Shown here in pieces: positions 25,854 through 33,861 of a stretch of 64,000 nt of DNA. Numbering within the stretch: the first letter of the stretch is position 1; each line of letters begins with the position of its first letter. The DNA comes from Paenibacillus antri. GTDB lineage: Bacteria > Bacillota > Bacilli > Paenibacillales > YIM-B00363. Both the position numbers and the translations under genes were made by a program. The notes under the pieces are model-generated. The model ran no database searches. It was not told where the DNA came from and saw nothing but the letters and a program-made list of their open reading frames with translations. Location of the stretch: positions 62,001-126,000 of the forward strand of contig NZ_VCIW01000020.1 in assembly GCF_005765165.1 (NCBI RefSeq). Direction: 5' to 3'.

Positions 25854-28800
25854 CTACAGCAGCTCGGCGACGGCAAGCAGCATCGCCGCCTGCTCCTCCG
25901 TCAGCCGCTTGCCGGTTAACGCGCGAACCTCGTTCGCGAACGCTTCGAGGTTGCCCAGCTCTACTTTCTTATGCAAGGAGTTCTCGATACCTTCCTCCCC
26001 CGGCCCCGAAACGTACGCCTCGATCAACCGGGCGAGGACGGCGGCGTCGGGCGCTTCGACGGCGAACGTCGCCGTGGCGGAGCCGACGTTGCCCGCCGCG
26101 TCGACGGCGCTGACGGTCGTCTCGTGCGTCCCGACGCCCAGCTCCAGCGCCGGCATCGACACGACCGCGCCGATGCATGGGTCGTATACGATGCCGGAGA
26201 CGGTATCCGACGCGACGCAGCGCACGTCGACGAACTCGTCGATCGCATAGGCGCGCGCGCCTTCGAAGACGATCGTCGGCGCCGTCCGGTCGATGCGGAC
26301 GGACAGCGTCTTCGCGGCTTCGACGTTCCCCGCGGCGTCCGCGCTTCTGTACGTGATCCGATGCGTGCCGTCTTCGTCGAGGACGATCGGACCTTCGTAC
26401 GCCCGCCACGTCGCGCCGTCGTCGAAACTCGTCTCCGTCCGAAGCGCCCCCGCGTCGTTGTCCGCGGCGGACAGCGTCACCGTCACGCTCGAGACGTACC
26501 AGCCGTTCCGCTCCTCCCCGGACGCGACGGCGGTCGTCGTCGGCGCCTCGACGTCCGGCACGTTCCGCACCGTCGCCGGAGCGCTCGGGGCGCTCTCCCG
26601 ATGAAGGCGGCTGACCGCCGTCACAACGTACGTGTACGTCGCTCCCGCCGCGGCCGACTCATCCGCGAAGCGTTGCACGGCCCCGCTTGCTGCGCGCGTC
26701 GTCCCGACGATGCTCTCCGGCCGGCTCGTATCGCCGGCGTCCGCGCCGTCGAACCGGTAGACGACGTAGTACGCCGCCTCGTCCCCGGCCGACGCGCCGC
26801 CGCCCCGCCACGTCAGCTCGACGCCGGCACCGCCATGCGCGGTCGCGGACGTCTCCGCCGGCGCCTGCGGCGCCGTCCCGCCGAGCCACGGCATGACGGG
26901 CACGAGCGCGGGCTCGCGGTACAGCTCGTTCTTCAGCCGGTCGGTAAAGCCGAGCGGATTGTCCCCGAACCACTTGGCGCTGAAGTACATGCTGCCTCGC
27001 ACCTCGTCGTAATTGCGGTTATACGCGACTTGGTTCGGCATTTCGTCGGGGTTTTGCCATGCGGCGTCGGCCGAGCCGATCCGATATGCCGCCTGCCCGC
27101 TGTAGAGGTGCACGTTTTTCCCCTTAACGAGATCGCTCCACCACTCGACCAGCACGTCGTACGCCGCGGGCGAATACCCCATGTACCAATAAATTTGCGG
27201 CGTAATGTAATCGATCCACTCTTGTTCCACCCACGTCTTCGAATCGGCGTAGATGGCGTCGTAGCTGCTCAGCCCGTTCGTATCGGAGCCGGCCGGGTCT
27301 TGCGATTTGTTTTTCCAAATACCGAACGGACTGATGCCGAACTTCACGTGCGGCTTCTCGGCTTTAATCGCAGCGGCGACCTCCTGCACGAACGTATTTA
27401 CGTTGTGGCGCCGCCAGTCCGCCTTGTTCGCGAAGCCCGCGCCGTACGTTTCGTACGTCTTCTGATCCGGGAAGTCGACACCGGCCACCGGATACGGATA
27501 GAAATAATCGTCGAAATGCACCGCGTCGATGTCATATTGCTCTACGACTTCCATAATGCCGTCGATAATGAACTGCTTCGCCTCCGGAATGCCCGGGTCG
27601 AAGTACAGCTTGCCGCCGTAGCTGACGACCCATTCCGGATGCAACCGCGCCGGATGATCGGGCACGAGCTTCGTTACGTCGTCCTGCAGGCTGATGCGGT
27701 ACGGGTTGAACCACGCATGGAATTCCAGATTGCGCTTATGGGCTTCCTCGAGCGTGAACGCGAGCGGATTGTAGCCCGGGTCTTTGCCCTGCTGCCCGGT
27801 CAGCCATTCCGACCAAGGTCCGTATGCCGACGGATAGAACGCGTCCGCCGTCGGCTTGATCTGCATAATGACCGCGTTCATGCCCGCGGCCTTCAGCTCG
27901 TCGAGCAGCTCGACGTAGTCCCGCTGCTGCGTCGCCGCGTCCGTGACGCCCTTCCGCGGCCAGTCGACGTTGTCGACCGTCGCGATCCACGCCGCCCGCA
28001 GCTCCGCCTTCGGCGCCTCGTGCGGCTCGTTCACGACGAGATAATGCGACGCCGTCTTGCCGCCGAACGTCGCCGTGATGCGCGTCGTGCCGAAGGCGCG
28101 CGCGACCACCGCGCCGTCCGCGCCGACCGTCGCGACCGACGGGTCGCTGCTCGCGAACGCCGCGTCCGCCGTCACGTCGACCGGCGCCGGCAGCCAGGTG
28201 TATGTACCGAGCACCTTCGCCTGCTGCGTCGATCCGACGATCATCGCGCGAAGCCCCGCGACCTCGATCGACTGCAGCACCGGCACCGGCTCCGTCACTT
28301 CGAGCGCGAGCTCGGTCGACGCCCCGCGGTAGGTCGCCGTCAGCGTCGCGGTTCCTTTCGCGACGGCGGTTACTCGCCCCGTCGCGTCGATCGCGGCCAC
28401 GCCGGGGTCGCTCGAGGCGAACGATACGCCGTCAAGCGCAGCGACCGGCTCCGCCAGCCCGGCGTACGCGGCGTACGCCCGCATCTCGCCGGTCGCCCCC
28501 GTCTCGAGCCGCGTCGGTCCCGACGCCTCGAGCCGCTCGGGCGCGACGCTCTCCGCCGCGACGGAGACGGCGTAGGACGCTTCCGGCGCGCCGGCGTACC
28601 GTGCCGTAATCGCGGCCGTACCGACGCCGACCGCCGTCACGACGCCGTTCGCGTCCACCGTCGCCACCGCCGGATCGCTGCTCGCGAACGACAGGCCGCT
28701 TGCGACCGGCGTCGGCGCGGAGGCGTTCGCGTACGTCGCGAAGGCGCGCGCCTGCGCCGTCTCGCCGACCGCAAGCGGCGGCACGCCGGCGAGGTCGAGG

Positions 28801-29423
28801 CCGTAGACGGAGAAGCTGCCGTAGAACGCCCTCAGCTGATCGAAGTAAATCGCTCCGGCGTTCTTATTGTCGGCCTTCGTCTCGGCGACGTAGATCTGGT
28901 TGAGTTTGATCGGCGCCGCCATCGCGGCCGGCACCGCCGCGGTGACGAACCTCCACCCTTCCCAATTGAGGCCCGAGCTCGTCGTGAAATCGACGGCCGT
29001 TCTCGTGCCGGCGGCGTCCTGAAGCTGCCCTCGCAGCCAATGATCGTTGCCGTCCCCGTACACCCAGACGCCGATTCGCGTCGGCTTGCCCGGCATCGTC
29101 CGGCCGGTCGTTCCCGAAGGGTCGCGGAAGTTGACGTACGCCGCCGACGTGCCGGTCGTCCCGGTGAAATCGTACGACAGCTTCACCGCGTGAAAGCCGT
29201 AATGGATCGTCTCCGGCCGGGAGACGAGATCGAGCCGAACGCCCCTTGCTTGCGCGGCGGACGCGAACAGACCGGTCGTCTGCTCGAACGACTCGACGAC
29301 GACATCGCCCGACGCAACGCTTGCGGAGGCGACTTCGGCGCCCGCGCCGAACAGCAGCGCCTGCATGCCCAGCAGCGCGGCGACGGCGGCGGCGATCCCT
29401 TTTCGAGAGGTGCGATTGAACAT
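25854..29423 (-). CDS. large secreted GH10-like (GHL10/DUF187) glycoside hydrolase with Ig-like and C-terminal helical domains
   Basis: About 1189 residues. In order: signal peptide; a beta-sandwich carbohydrate-binding-like region (~35-200); three bacterial Ig-like Big_2 repeats with the recurring 'FASSDPxVAxVDAxGxVTA' pattern; a family-10-like hydrolase barrel (ELRAAWIATVDNVDWP; DIDAVHFDDYFYPYP; WIDYITPQIYWYMGY); a fibronectin-like module; Ig-like repeats of the 'AAGNVE' type; and a C-terminal helical unit. It probably acts on cell-wall or extracellular glycans. The start is the ATG before the signal peptide; its ribosome-binding site (AAGGAAG) is unusually distant. A cre-like site lies just upstream. 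Confidence 0.85.
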   Translation of the reverse strand: MFNRTSRKGIAAAVAALLGMQALLFGAGAEVASASVASGDVVVESFEQTTGLFASAAQARGVRLDLVSRPETIHYGFHAVKLSYDFTGTTGTSAAYVNFRDPSGTTGRTMPGKPTRIGVWVYGDGNDHWLRGQLQDAAGTRTAVDFTTSSGLNWEGWRFVTAAVPAAMAAPIKLNQIYVAETKADNKNAGAIYFDQLRAFYGSFSVYGLDLAGVPPLAVGETAQARAFATYANASAPTPVASGLSFASSDPAVATVDANGVVTAVGVGTAAITARYAGAPEASYAVSVAAESVAPERLEASGPTRLETGATGEMRAYAAYAGLAEPVAALDGVSFASSDPGVAAIDATGRVTAVAKGTATLTATYRGASTELALEVTEPVPVLQSIEVAGLRAMIVGSTQQAKVLGTYTWLPAPVDVTADAAFASSDPSVATVGADGAVVARAFGTTRITATFGGKTASHYLVVNEPHEAPKAELRAAWIATVDNVDWPRKGVTDAATQQRDYVELLDELKAAGMNAVIMQIKPTADAFYPSAYGPWSEWLTGQQGKDPGYNPLAFTLEEAHKRNLEFHAWFNPYRISLQDDVTKLVPDHPARLHPEWVVSYGGKLYFDPGIPEAKQFIIDGIMEVVEQYDIDAVHFDDYFYPYPVAGVDFPDQKTYETYGAGFANKADWRRHNVNTFVQEVAAAIKAEKPHVKFGISPFGIWKNKSQDPAGSDTNGLSSYDAIYADSKTWVEQEWIDYITPQIYWYMGYSPAAYDVLVEWWSDLVKGKNVHLYSGQAAYRIGSADAAWQNPDEMPNQVAYNRNYDEVRGSMYFSAKWFGDNPLGFTDRLKNELYREPALVPVMPWLGGTAPQAPAETSATAHGGAGVELTWRGGGASAGDEAAYYVVYRFDGADAGDTSRPESIVGTTRAASGAVQRFADESAAAGATYTYVVTAVSRLHRESAPSAPATVRNVPDVEAPTTTAVASGEERNGWYVSSVTVTLSAADNDAGALRTETSFDDGATWRAYEGPIVLDEDGTHRITYRSADAAGNVEAAKTLSVRIDRTAPTIVFEGARAYAIDEFVDVRCVASDTVSGIVYDPCIGAVVSMPALELGVGTHETTVSAVDAAGNVGSATATFAVEAPDAAVLARLIEAYVSGPGEEGIENSLHKKVELGNLEAFANEVRALTGKRLTEEQAAMLLAVAELL

Positions 29424-29459
29424 AGCTTGTAAGTCCACTTCCTTTTCGAATGAGATGAT

Positions 29460-29473
29460 GAATGCGCTTTCAA
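29460..29473. promoter_or_regulatory. cre-like site upstream of the GH10-like gene
   Basis: Minus strand TGAAAGCGCATTCA matches the CcpA consensus TGWAANCGNTNWCA at 13 of 14 positions. It lies about 40 bases before the start codon, in position for carbon-catabolite control. Confidence 0.5.
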
Positions 29474-29622
29474 AGAAACGAATCCTTCCCCGCGGCCCCC
29501 CGCGTTCCTCCATCCCTCCTTCTCCCGACGGATTGCCAATGATTGCTAGGCTTCGAACTAAGCGTATAACATTACGTTTCGCGTTTCAATATATATTTTG
29601 AAATTTTATTTCACATGATTAC

Positions 29623-30039
29623 ATGTCATATCTTCCCTCTCTCTTCATAGAGATAGAGTACATAGAATTCGCGAGAGACGAGGAGGCGGCGGTTATCGAT
29701 CAGACGGTTTACCGGGAGAAGCTCCGCGCATATCAGGAAGCGTACGCTTCGACGCTCGACGCCGGCGCGGCCGCGCTCAAGCTGCACGATGCCGCCGTCG
29801 CGGCGGTACGGCAAGCGGCGGAAGCCGCGGATCGACCTCTGCGACGCGCGGCGTTCGAGCACCGGGCGCTTCGCGCGTTGAACGCCTTGTCCGGTTGGAT
29901 TCGCCGGAACCGCGAGCTTCCGGGGGCCGACGCCGCGACGTGCGACGCGCTCGTCATGACGTACGCGCGCGCCTCGCTTCACGTGCACGAGCGGGAATAC
30001 GACGCCGCGGTCGAAGCGATTCGCGCCGCGATTCGATAG
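29623..30039 (+). CDS. FliS-like small helical protein with an unclear start codon
   Basis: The longest frame gives 138 residues, but the ATG at 29623 has no ribosome-binding site and the first ~23 residues look non-coding. A perfect AGGAGG at 29681-29686 stands 5 bases before GTT and 8 before ATC in the same frame. The protein from there (VIDQTVYREKLRAYQEAYAS...) is compact and resembles FliS, the export chaperone of flagellin. It ends about 15 bp before the flagellin-like gene, which supports that role. The family call is tentative and the real start is probably non-canonical. Confidence 0.6.
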   Translation: MSYLPSLFIEIEYIEFARDEEAAVIDQTVYREKLRAYQEAYASTLDAGAAALKLHDAAVAAVRQAAEAADRPLRRAAFEHRALRALNALSGWIRRNRELPGADAATCDALVMTYARASLHVHEREYDAAVEAIRAAIR

Positions 30040-30053
30040 GGGGACGGTTGACA

Positions 30054-30884
30054 GTGACGGTTTCGTTCGGATCCATCCTGCAAGCAGTATACAACTATAG
30101 TCGGCTGCAATCCGCCAACGATCGCCTGACGGTGCAGCTCTCCACGGGGAAACGCATTACCTCGCCCAAAGACGATCCCTATCTCTATCGACGGATTCAC
30201 GCCTTAGAAGTAGAAAGCGCCCGATACGAGACTTATTTGAATATGATCGACGAAGGGACGGCGGTCGTCTCCCATGTGCATGACGCGGTCGGACTGCAGC
30301 TCGAGACGCTCGAGAACATGAGGGACATCGCGAACAAGGTTTCCGCGGGAGGCCTCAGCCCGAGCGAGCGCAGCGCGCTGAACGAGCAATACGAGGAGCT
30401 GACGGAGCAGCTGACGAGAATCGCGGAGGGGACCGGCTTCGGCGGGAAGACGTATTTGGACGGTACGTATTCGGCCGCCGGATCCGGCTTCCGCATCGCC
30501 ACGGGTCCGGGAGGGGAGTATTACGAGCTGACGCTGCCGAATACGACCGCGGGAGACGACGGGCTCGATCTCGCGGATACGTCCGTGTCGTCGACGGGCA
30601 ACGCGAATGCGGCGGTCGGGAGGCTGGAGGACGCGATCGAGACGTTGACCGGGCTGCGGGAGCGGCTAGGGACCGGCGAGTTTATTTTGGAGTCGCGCGC
30701 CGGCTTGATGGAAAGCAAGCAACGGGAGCTCGACTTGCTGGTCGAGAAGTATCAGGCGGTCGACCCTTTGCGGCTCGCCGCGGAGCTTGACCGGAACAAG
30801 ACGCTGCAGCAGTACACGCTCGCGGCGATCGGCGCGTCGCTCGATTCGCGGCAGCGTTTGGTGGATTACTTGTTCCCGAGATAA
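30054..30884 (+). CDS. flagellin/FlgL-like protein, short
   Basis: About 276 residues. The N-terminal helix has the flagellin D0/D1 pattern (SANDRLTVQLSTGKRITSPK, then DDP), followed by LNEQYEELTEQLTRIAEGTG and FGGKTYLDG. A C-terminal helical domain ends QYTLAAIGASLDSRQRLVDY. The variable middle is very short. Either TTG at 30048 or GTG at 30054 could be the start; AGGGGG lies just upstream of both. There are no other flagellar genes nearby, so this is an isolated flagellin-like unit with its possible chaperone upstream. Confidence 0.78.
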   Translation: MTVSFGSILQAVYNYSRLQSANDRLTVQLSTGKRITSPKDDPYLYRRIHALEVESARYETYLNMIDEGTAVVSHVHDAVGLQLETLENMRDIANKVSAGGLSPSERSALNEQYEELTEQLTRIAEGTGFGGKTYLDGTYSAAGSGFRIATGPGGEYYELTLPNTTAGDDGLDLADTSVSSTGNANAAVGRLEDAIETLTGLRERLGTGEFILESRAGLMESKQRELDLLVEKYQAVDPLRLAAELDRNKTLQQYTLAAIGASLDSRQRLVDYLFPR

Positions 30885-30950
30885 CGGGGCAAATTTGCCG
30901 TTACTTCCGGCTCCTGGGATTCACCGGATGATACCGGTACTGGCCCGGCG

Positions 30951-31151
30951 GGGTTAACCGGATAGTTCCGTTTATAAGCGCGAATTCGCGCTTTGCCGAC
31001 CGGTTTAAGCGGGTAGTTCCGCTTATAAGCGCGAATTCGCGCTTAGCCAACCGGTTTAAGCGGATAGTTCCGCTTATAAGCGCGAATTCGCGCTTAGCCG
31101 ACCGGGTTAAGCGGATAATTCGCCAATAACCTCGAATTCGCGCTTAGTCGG
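30951..31151. repeat. Tandem array A: four copies of a 51-bp hairpin-rich unit
   Basis: The word TAGTTCC(G) (TAATTCG in the last copy) recurs at 30963, 31014, 31065 and 31116, an exact 51-bp period. Each unit holds an inverted repeat (AAGCGGA-TAGT-TCCGCTT) and the 20-bp palindrome TAAGCGCGAATTCGCGCTTA, perfect in copies two and three and decayed on one arm in copy four. It lies between the flagellin-like gene and the CDF gene. No protein is encoded. Confidence 0.9.
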
Positions 31152-31183
31152 CATGAGAGAAGCCCCCGGCGGCAACAACAAAC

Positions 31184-31225
31184 ACGGCCGCCCGAGCGAG
31201 GAGAAAAACCTCGATGGGCGGCCGT
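31184..31225 (-). terminator. Hairpin terminator after the CDF gene
   Basis: ACGGCCGCCCGAGCGAGG pairs with CCTCGATGGGCGGCCGT around an A-rich loop. On the minus strand TGTTTGTTG follows, a moderate T-tract, just past the CDF stop. Confidence 0.65.
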
Positions 31226-31239
31226 TGCGCGGCGCGAAT

Positions 31240-32175
31240 TTACGAGACGACCTTCAAGTGCTGCTTGCCGAACTCACCGTGATCATGCAGCAGCGGATGC
31301 TCGATCTGGATCGTCGAGTGGGCGATGCCATGCTTCGCGGTCAGCATCTCGCTCACCGCGAGCGTGACGCACATCGGCTGAATGTCCTGCTGCACGAACA
31401 CGTGGGCGGTCAGCGAATACTGATCCGTCGCGATCGTCCATACGTGCATGTCGTGCACGTTCCGGACGCCTTCGACCGCGAGAATGTCCTTGCGGATCGC
31501 CTCCAGATCGAGATGATCCGGCACCGTATCCATCAGAACGCGGTACGACTCCTTCACGATGCGCCAGCCGCCGGCCGCGATGATGCCGCCGATCGCCATG
31601 CTGACGAGCGGGTCGAACAACGTGACGCCGGTGAAGTAGATGAGCACGGCCGACACGATGACGCCGACGGAGCTGAGCAGGTCGCCGATGAAATGCCACA
31701 GCGCGCTCTGCACGTTCAAGTTCTTCTCTTCCTTCATGCTGCGGCTGAGCACGGTCGTCAGCACGATGTTGACGACGAGGCCGATGGAGGCGATGCCGAG
31801 CATCAAGCCGAGATCGATCGGCTCCGGACGAACGGCGCGCAGTACCCCCTGCACGAAAATGCCGCCGGCGATCACGACCAACGCCAGTCCGTTCAAGAAC
31901 GACGCGATCGTCTCGAAGCGGACGTAGCCGAACGTGTACTTGCCGTTGGGCTTCCGCGTCGCCATATAGATCGCCGCCATGCTGAGGCCGAGCGCCGCCA
32001 CGTCGGAAATCATATGCGCCGAATCGGAGAGCAGGGCGAGCGAATTGGAGAGAAGACCGCCGATCACCTCTACGATCGTAAACGCGAACGTCAGAATCAG
32101 CGTGATCCAGAGCGTCTTCTTCGTTTTCGTTTGCTCCTTGCGGTGGCTGATATGGTGGTAGTCCTTTTCGATCAT
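31240..32175 (-). CDS. cation diffusion facilitator (CzcD/ZitB-type) metal exporter
   Basis: A 311-residue CDF protein: six membrane helices with the metal-site HxxxD pairs (LLSDSAHMISDVAALGLS; SALWHFIGDLLSSVGVIVSA), a short His-containing loop and a C-terminal cytoplasmic ferredoxin-like domain (VHDMHVWTIATDQYSLTAHV). It exchanges protons for zinc, cobalt or cadmium at the plasma membrane. GGGAGGG precedes the start. The strong AT-rich palindrome upstream suggests control by an ArsR/MerR-type metal sensor encoded elsewhere. Confidence 0.92.
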   Translation of the reverse strand: MIEKDYHHISHRKEQTKTKKTLWITLILTFAFTIVEVIGGLLSNSLALLSDSAHMISDVAALGLSMAAIYMATRKPNGKYTFGYVRFETIASFLNGLALVVIAGGIFVQGVLRAVRPEPIDLGLMLGIASIGLVVNIVLTTVLSRSMKEEKNLNVQSALWHFIGDLLSSVGVIVSAVLIYFTGVTLFDPLVSMAIGGIIAAGGWRIVKESYRVLMDTVPDHLDLEAIRKDILAVEGVRNVHDMHVWTIATDQYSLTAHVFVQQDIQPMCVTLAVSEMLTAKHGIAHSTIQIEHPLLHDHGEFGKQHLKVVS

Positions 32176-32197
32176 GCCGATCCCTCCCGGTCCATAA

Positions 32198-32231
32198 ATT
32201 ATAATAATTCTAATTTAGAACTTATTATAAT
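32198..32231. promoter_or_regulatory. AT-rich palindromic operator upstream of the CDF gene
   Basis: ATTATAATAATTCTAA mirrors TTAGAA-C-TTATTATAAT around a single T, with one inserted base in the right arm. It contains TATAAT-like boxes and lies 22 bp before the start codon, so a protein bound here would block the promoter. The composition is typical of ArsR/CzrA-type sites. Confidence 0.6.
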
Positions 32232-32270
32232 CATAATATGCCGAAAAGGGACCGTTGGCAAGTGAATCTT

Positions 32271-33260
32271 CTATGAATCCCGGGAGTGAGAATCAGCGTC
32301 AACCTTTGCCGAGGACAACCCGCGCACCATCGCGTACATCGCCGCATTCGTCGGCGCCGCGAGCCCCTTGGCGGCCGCCGACCGGAGCACCGCGCCCGTG
32401 ATCGCTTCGATCTCGGTTTCCCGGCCGCCGAGCACGTCCTGCAGCATCGACGAGTGGTTGCCCGCCGTAAGCTCGCACACGCGAAGCACTTGACGCCACT
32501 CGGCCTCCGGGTCCGCCGCGTCCGCCGCAGTCGTAAGCGCCGCGTACGCCTCGTCGAACAGCGCCCGCATGACCGAGCGGTAATGCGGGGACGCCGCCAG
32601 CTCGCCGTTCGTCGCGCGAAGGACCGCGGTCAACGGATTGATGACGCTGTTCGTCAGCAGCTTCCGCCTGACGTACCGTTCGATGTCGGGTACGACGTCC
32701 GCGTCGAAGCCCGCCGCCCGGAGGACGTCGCGCGCCGGCAGCGCCTGCCCGGTCAAGTCCGCGGCCGCGGCCTCCGAAGCCGCCGCGCCTGCGCTTCCGA
32801 TCGCCGTCGTCCCCGCGCCGGTGTGGGCGACCGCGTCCGCCGCCGTCTTCCTCGCGCCTTCGGTCGTCACCGCGACGAAGACGCTTTCCGGCGGCGCACC
32901 GGCCCCCGCGAGCCGCTCGGCGTGCCCGACGCCGTTCTGGAACAGCAGCAGCCGCGCCCCGGCCTTCGCCGCGCCCGCGGCATAAGCCAGCAGCGCCTCG
33001 CTCCAGTGCGTCTGCTTCGTCGCGAACCAGAGCCAGTCCGCTTCGACGGGCTCCGAGACCGCCGCGTCGAAGGAAGCGCACGATAGGCGCGACCGGCGCT
33101 CGACGCCGCTCGTCTCTAGCACGGATACGCCGTCCCGCGCGATGCCCTCGGCCTGCGCCGACGTCCGCGCGATCAGCCGGACCCTTACGCCCGCCACGCG
33201 CGCCGCTTTGCCCGCCAGCAGCAAGCCCAGCGAGCCGCCGCCGACGATATCGATGTTCAT
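32271..33260 (-). CDS. ketopantoate reductase-family protein (2-dehydropantoate 2-reductase)
   Basis: A 329-residue NADPH-dependent reductase. The N-terminal Rossmann motif MNIDIVGGGSLGLLLAGK and the C-terminal domain with RKLLTNSVINPLTAVL (catalytic lysine and asparagine) and GNHSSMLQDVLGGRETEIEA match PanE. GAGGGATC precedes the ATG. PanE makes pantoate for coenzyme A, but no pan genes lie nearby, so it may be a paralogue with another keto-acid substrate. Confidence 0.88.
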   Translation of the reverse strand: MNIDIVGGGSLGLLLAGKAARVAGVRVRLIARTSAQAEGIARDGVSVLETSGVERRSRLSCASFDAAVSEPVEADWLWFATKQTHWSEALLAYAAGAAKAGARLLLFQNGVGHAERLAGAGAPPESVFVAVTTEGARKTAADAVAHTGAGTTAIGSAGAAASEAAAADLTGQALPARDVLRAAGFDADVVPDIERYVRRKLLTNSVINPLTAVLRATNGELAASPHYRSVMRALFDEAYAALTTAADAADPEAEWRQVLRVCELTAGNHSSMLQDVLGGRETEIEAITGAVLRSAAAKGLAAPTNAAMYAMVRGLSSAKVDADSHSRDS

Positions 33261-33333
33261 CGTTCGATCCCTCCTAGGGCGCGGAAACCTTCTCGCGCGA
33301 CGATTCGTCTGGATAGTAATGGGGGTGTTCGTT

Positions 33334-33861
33334 ATGAAAATGTTCCGCCCGCTCTTCCTCCTCGCCGCTGCGATCCAAATGCTAACAGCGTTCGCTGCGT
33401 CGCCGACGCCTGCATCCGCGCTAAGCTGCGCGAGAGTCATCCCGCTGGAGGAGGAGTTCGCGCGCGCGGCAGCCGTCTTCCGCGGCGAAGTCGACGAACG
33501 CCGCGACGACGGCACCGTCGCGCTGCGCGTCGACGCCGTATGGAAGGGCGCGGACGTCGGGCCGTCGGTCGTCGTGCAACCGAATATGTGGGTCGACTTC
33601 CGCGAAGACGGGGAATATGTCGTGTTCGCCGAACGCCATGACGACGCTTGGTCCCCGATCCTGTGCGGCAACAGCGGCACGGAGAGCGCGTTCGCGCGTC
33701 ACGCGCTAGGCGAACCGATCGAGACGTTCCCGCCGCCCCCGGCGCAGCCGCCGGAGCCGGCGCTAACGGGAAAGACGGCCGCGTTCGCCGCGGCCGTCCT
33801 CGTCGTCGTCGCCTACGTATCGTTCGCGGCCGGCGCCCGATGGAGCCGGCGGCGCCGCTAA
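33334..33861 (+). CDS. second NTR/TIMP-like membrane-anchored protein
   Basis: 175 residues. A signal peptide (MKMFRPLFLLAAAIQML...) is followed by the mature start SCARVIPLEEEFARAAAVFR with the N-terminal Cys and the VFRGEV strand. VDAVWKGADVG, then GEYVVFAERHDD and CGNSG complete an NTR/TIMP-like domain. A proline-rich stalk (PPPPAQPPEPALTG) leads to a C-terminal membrane helix and RRR tail. Layout and Cys positions parallel the protein at 25125-25733. Function is unknown. GGGGGTG lies before the ATG. Confidence 0.72.
   Translation: MKMFRPLFLLAAAIQMLTAFAASPTPASALSCARVIPLEEEFARAAAVFRGEVDERRDDGTVALRVDAVWKGADVGPSVVVQPNMWVDFREDGEYVVFAERHDDAWSPILCGNSGTESAFARHALGEPIETFPPPPAQPPEPALTGKTAAFAAAVLVVVAYVSFAAGARWSRRRR

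Noticed and set aside
25971-29432. A 1153-codon plus-strand open frame opposite the GH10-like gene
   Set aside because: Arg/Asp/Val-rich antisense translation without motifs; the minus strand encodes an obvious multidomain secreted protein.
30951-31151. Transcription terminator cluster for the flagellin-like gene
   Set aside because: The hairpins lack T-tracts and recur with a strict 51-bp period, so a repeat array is the better description.
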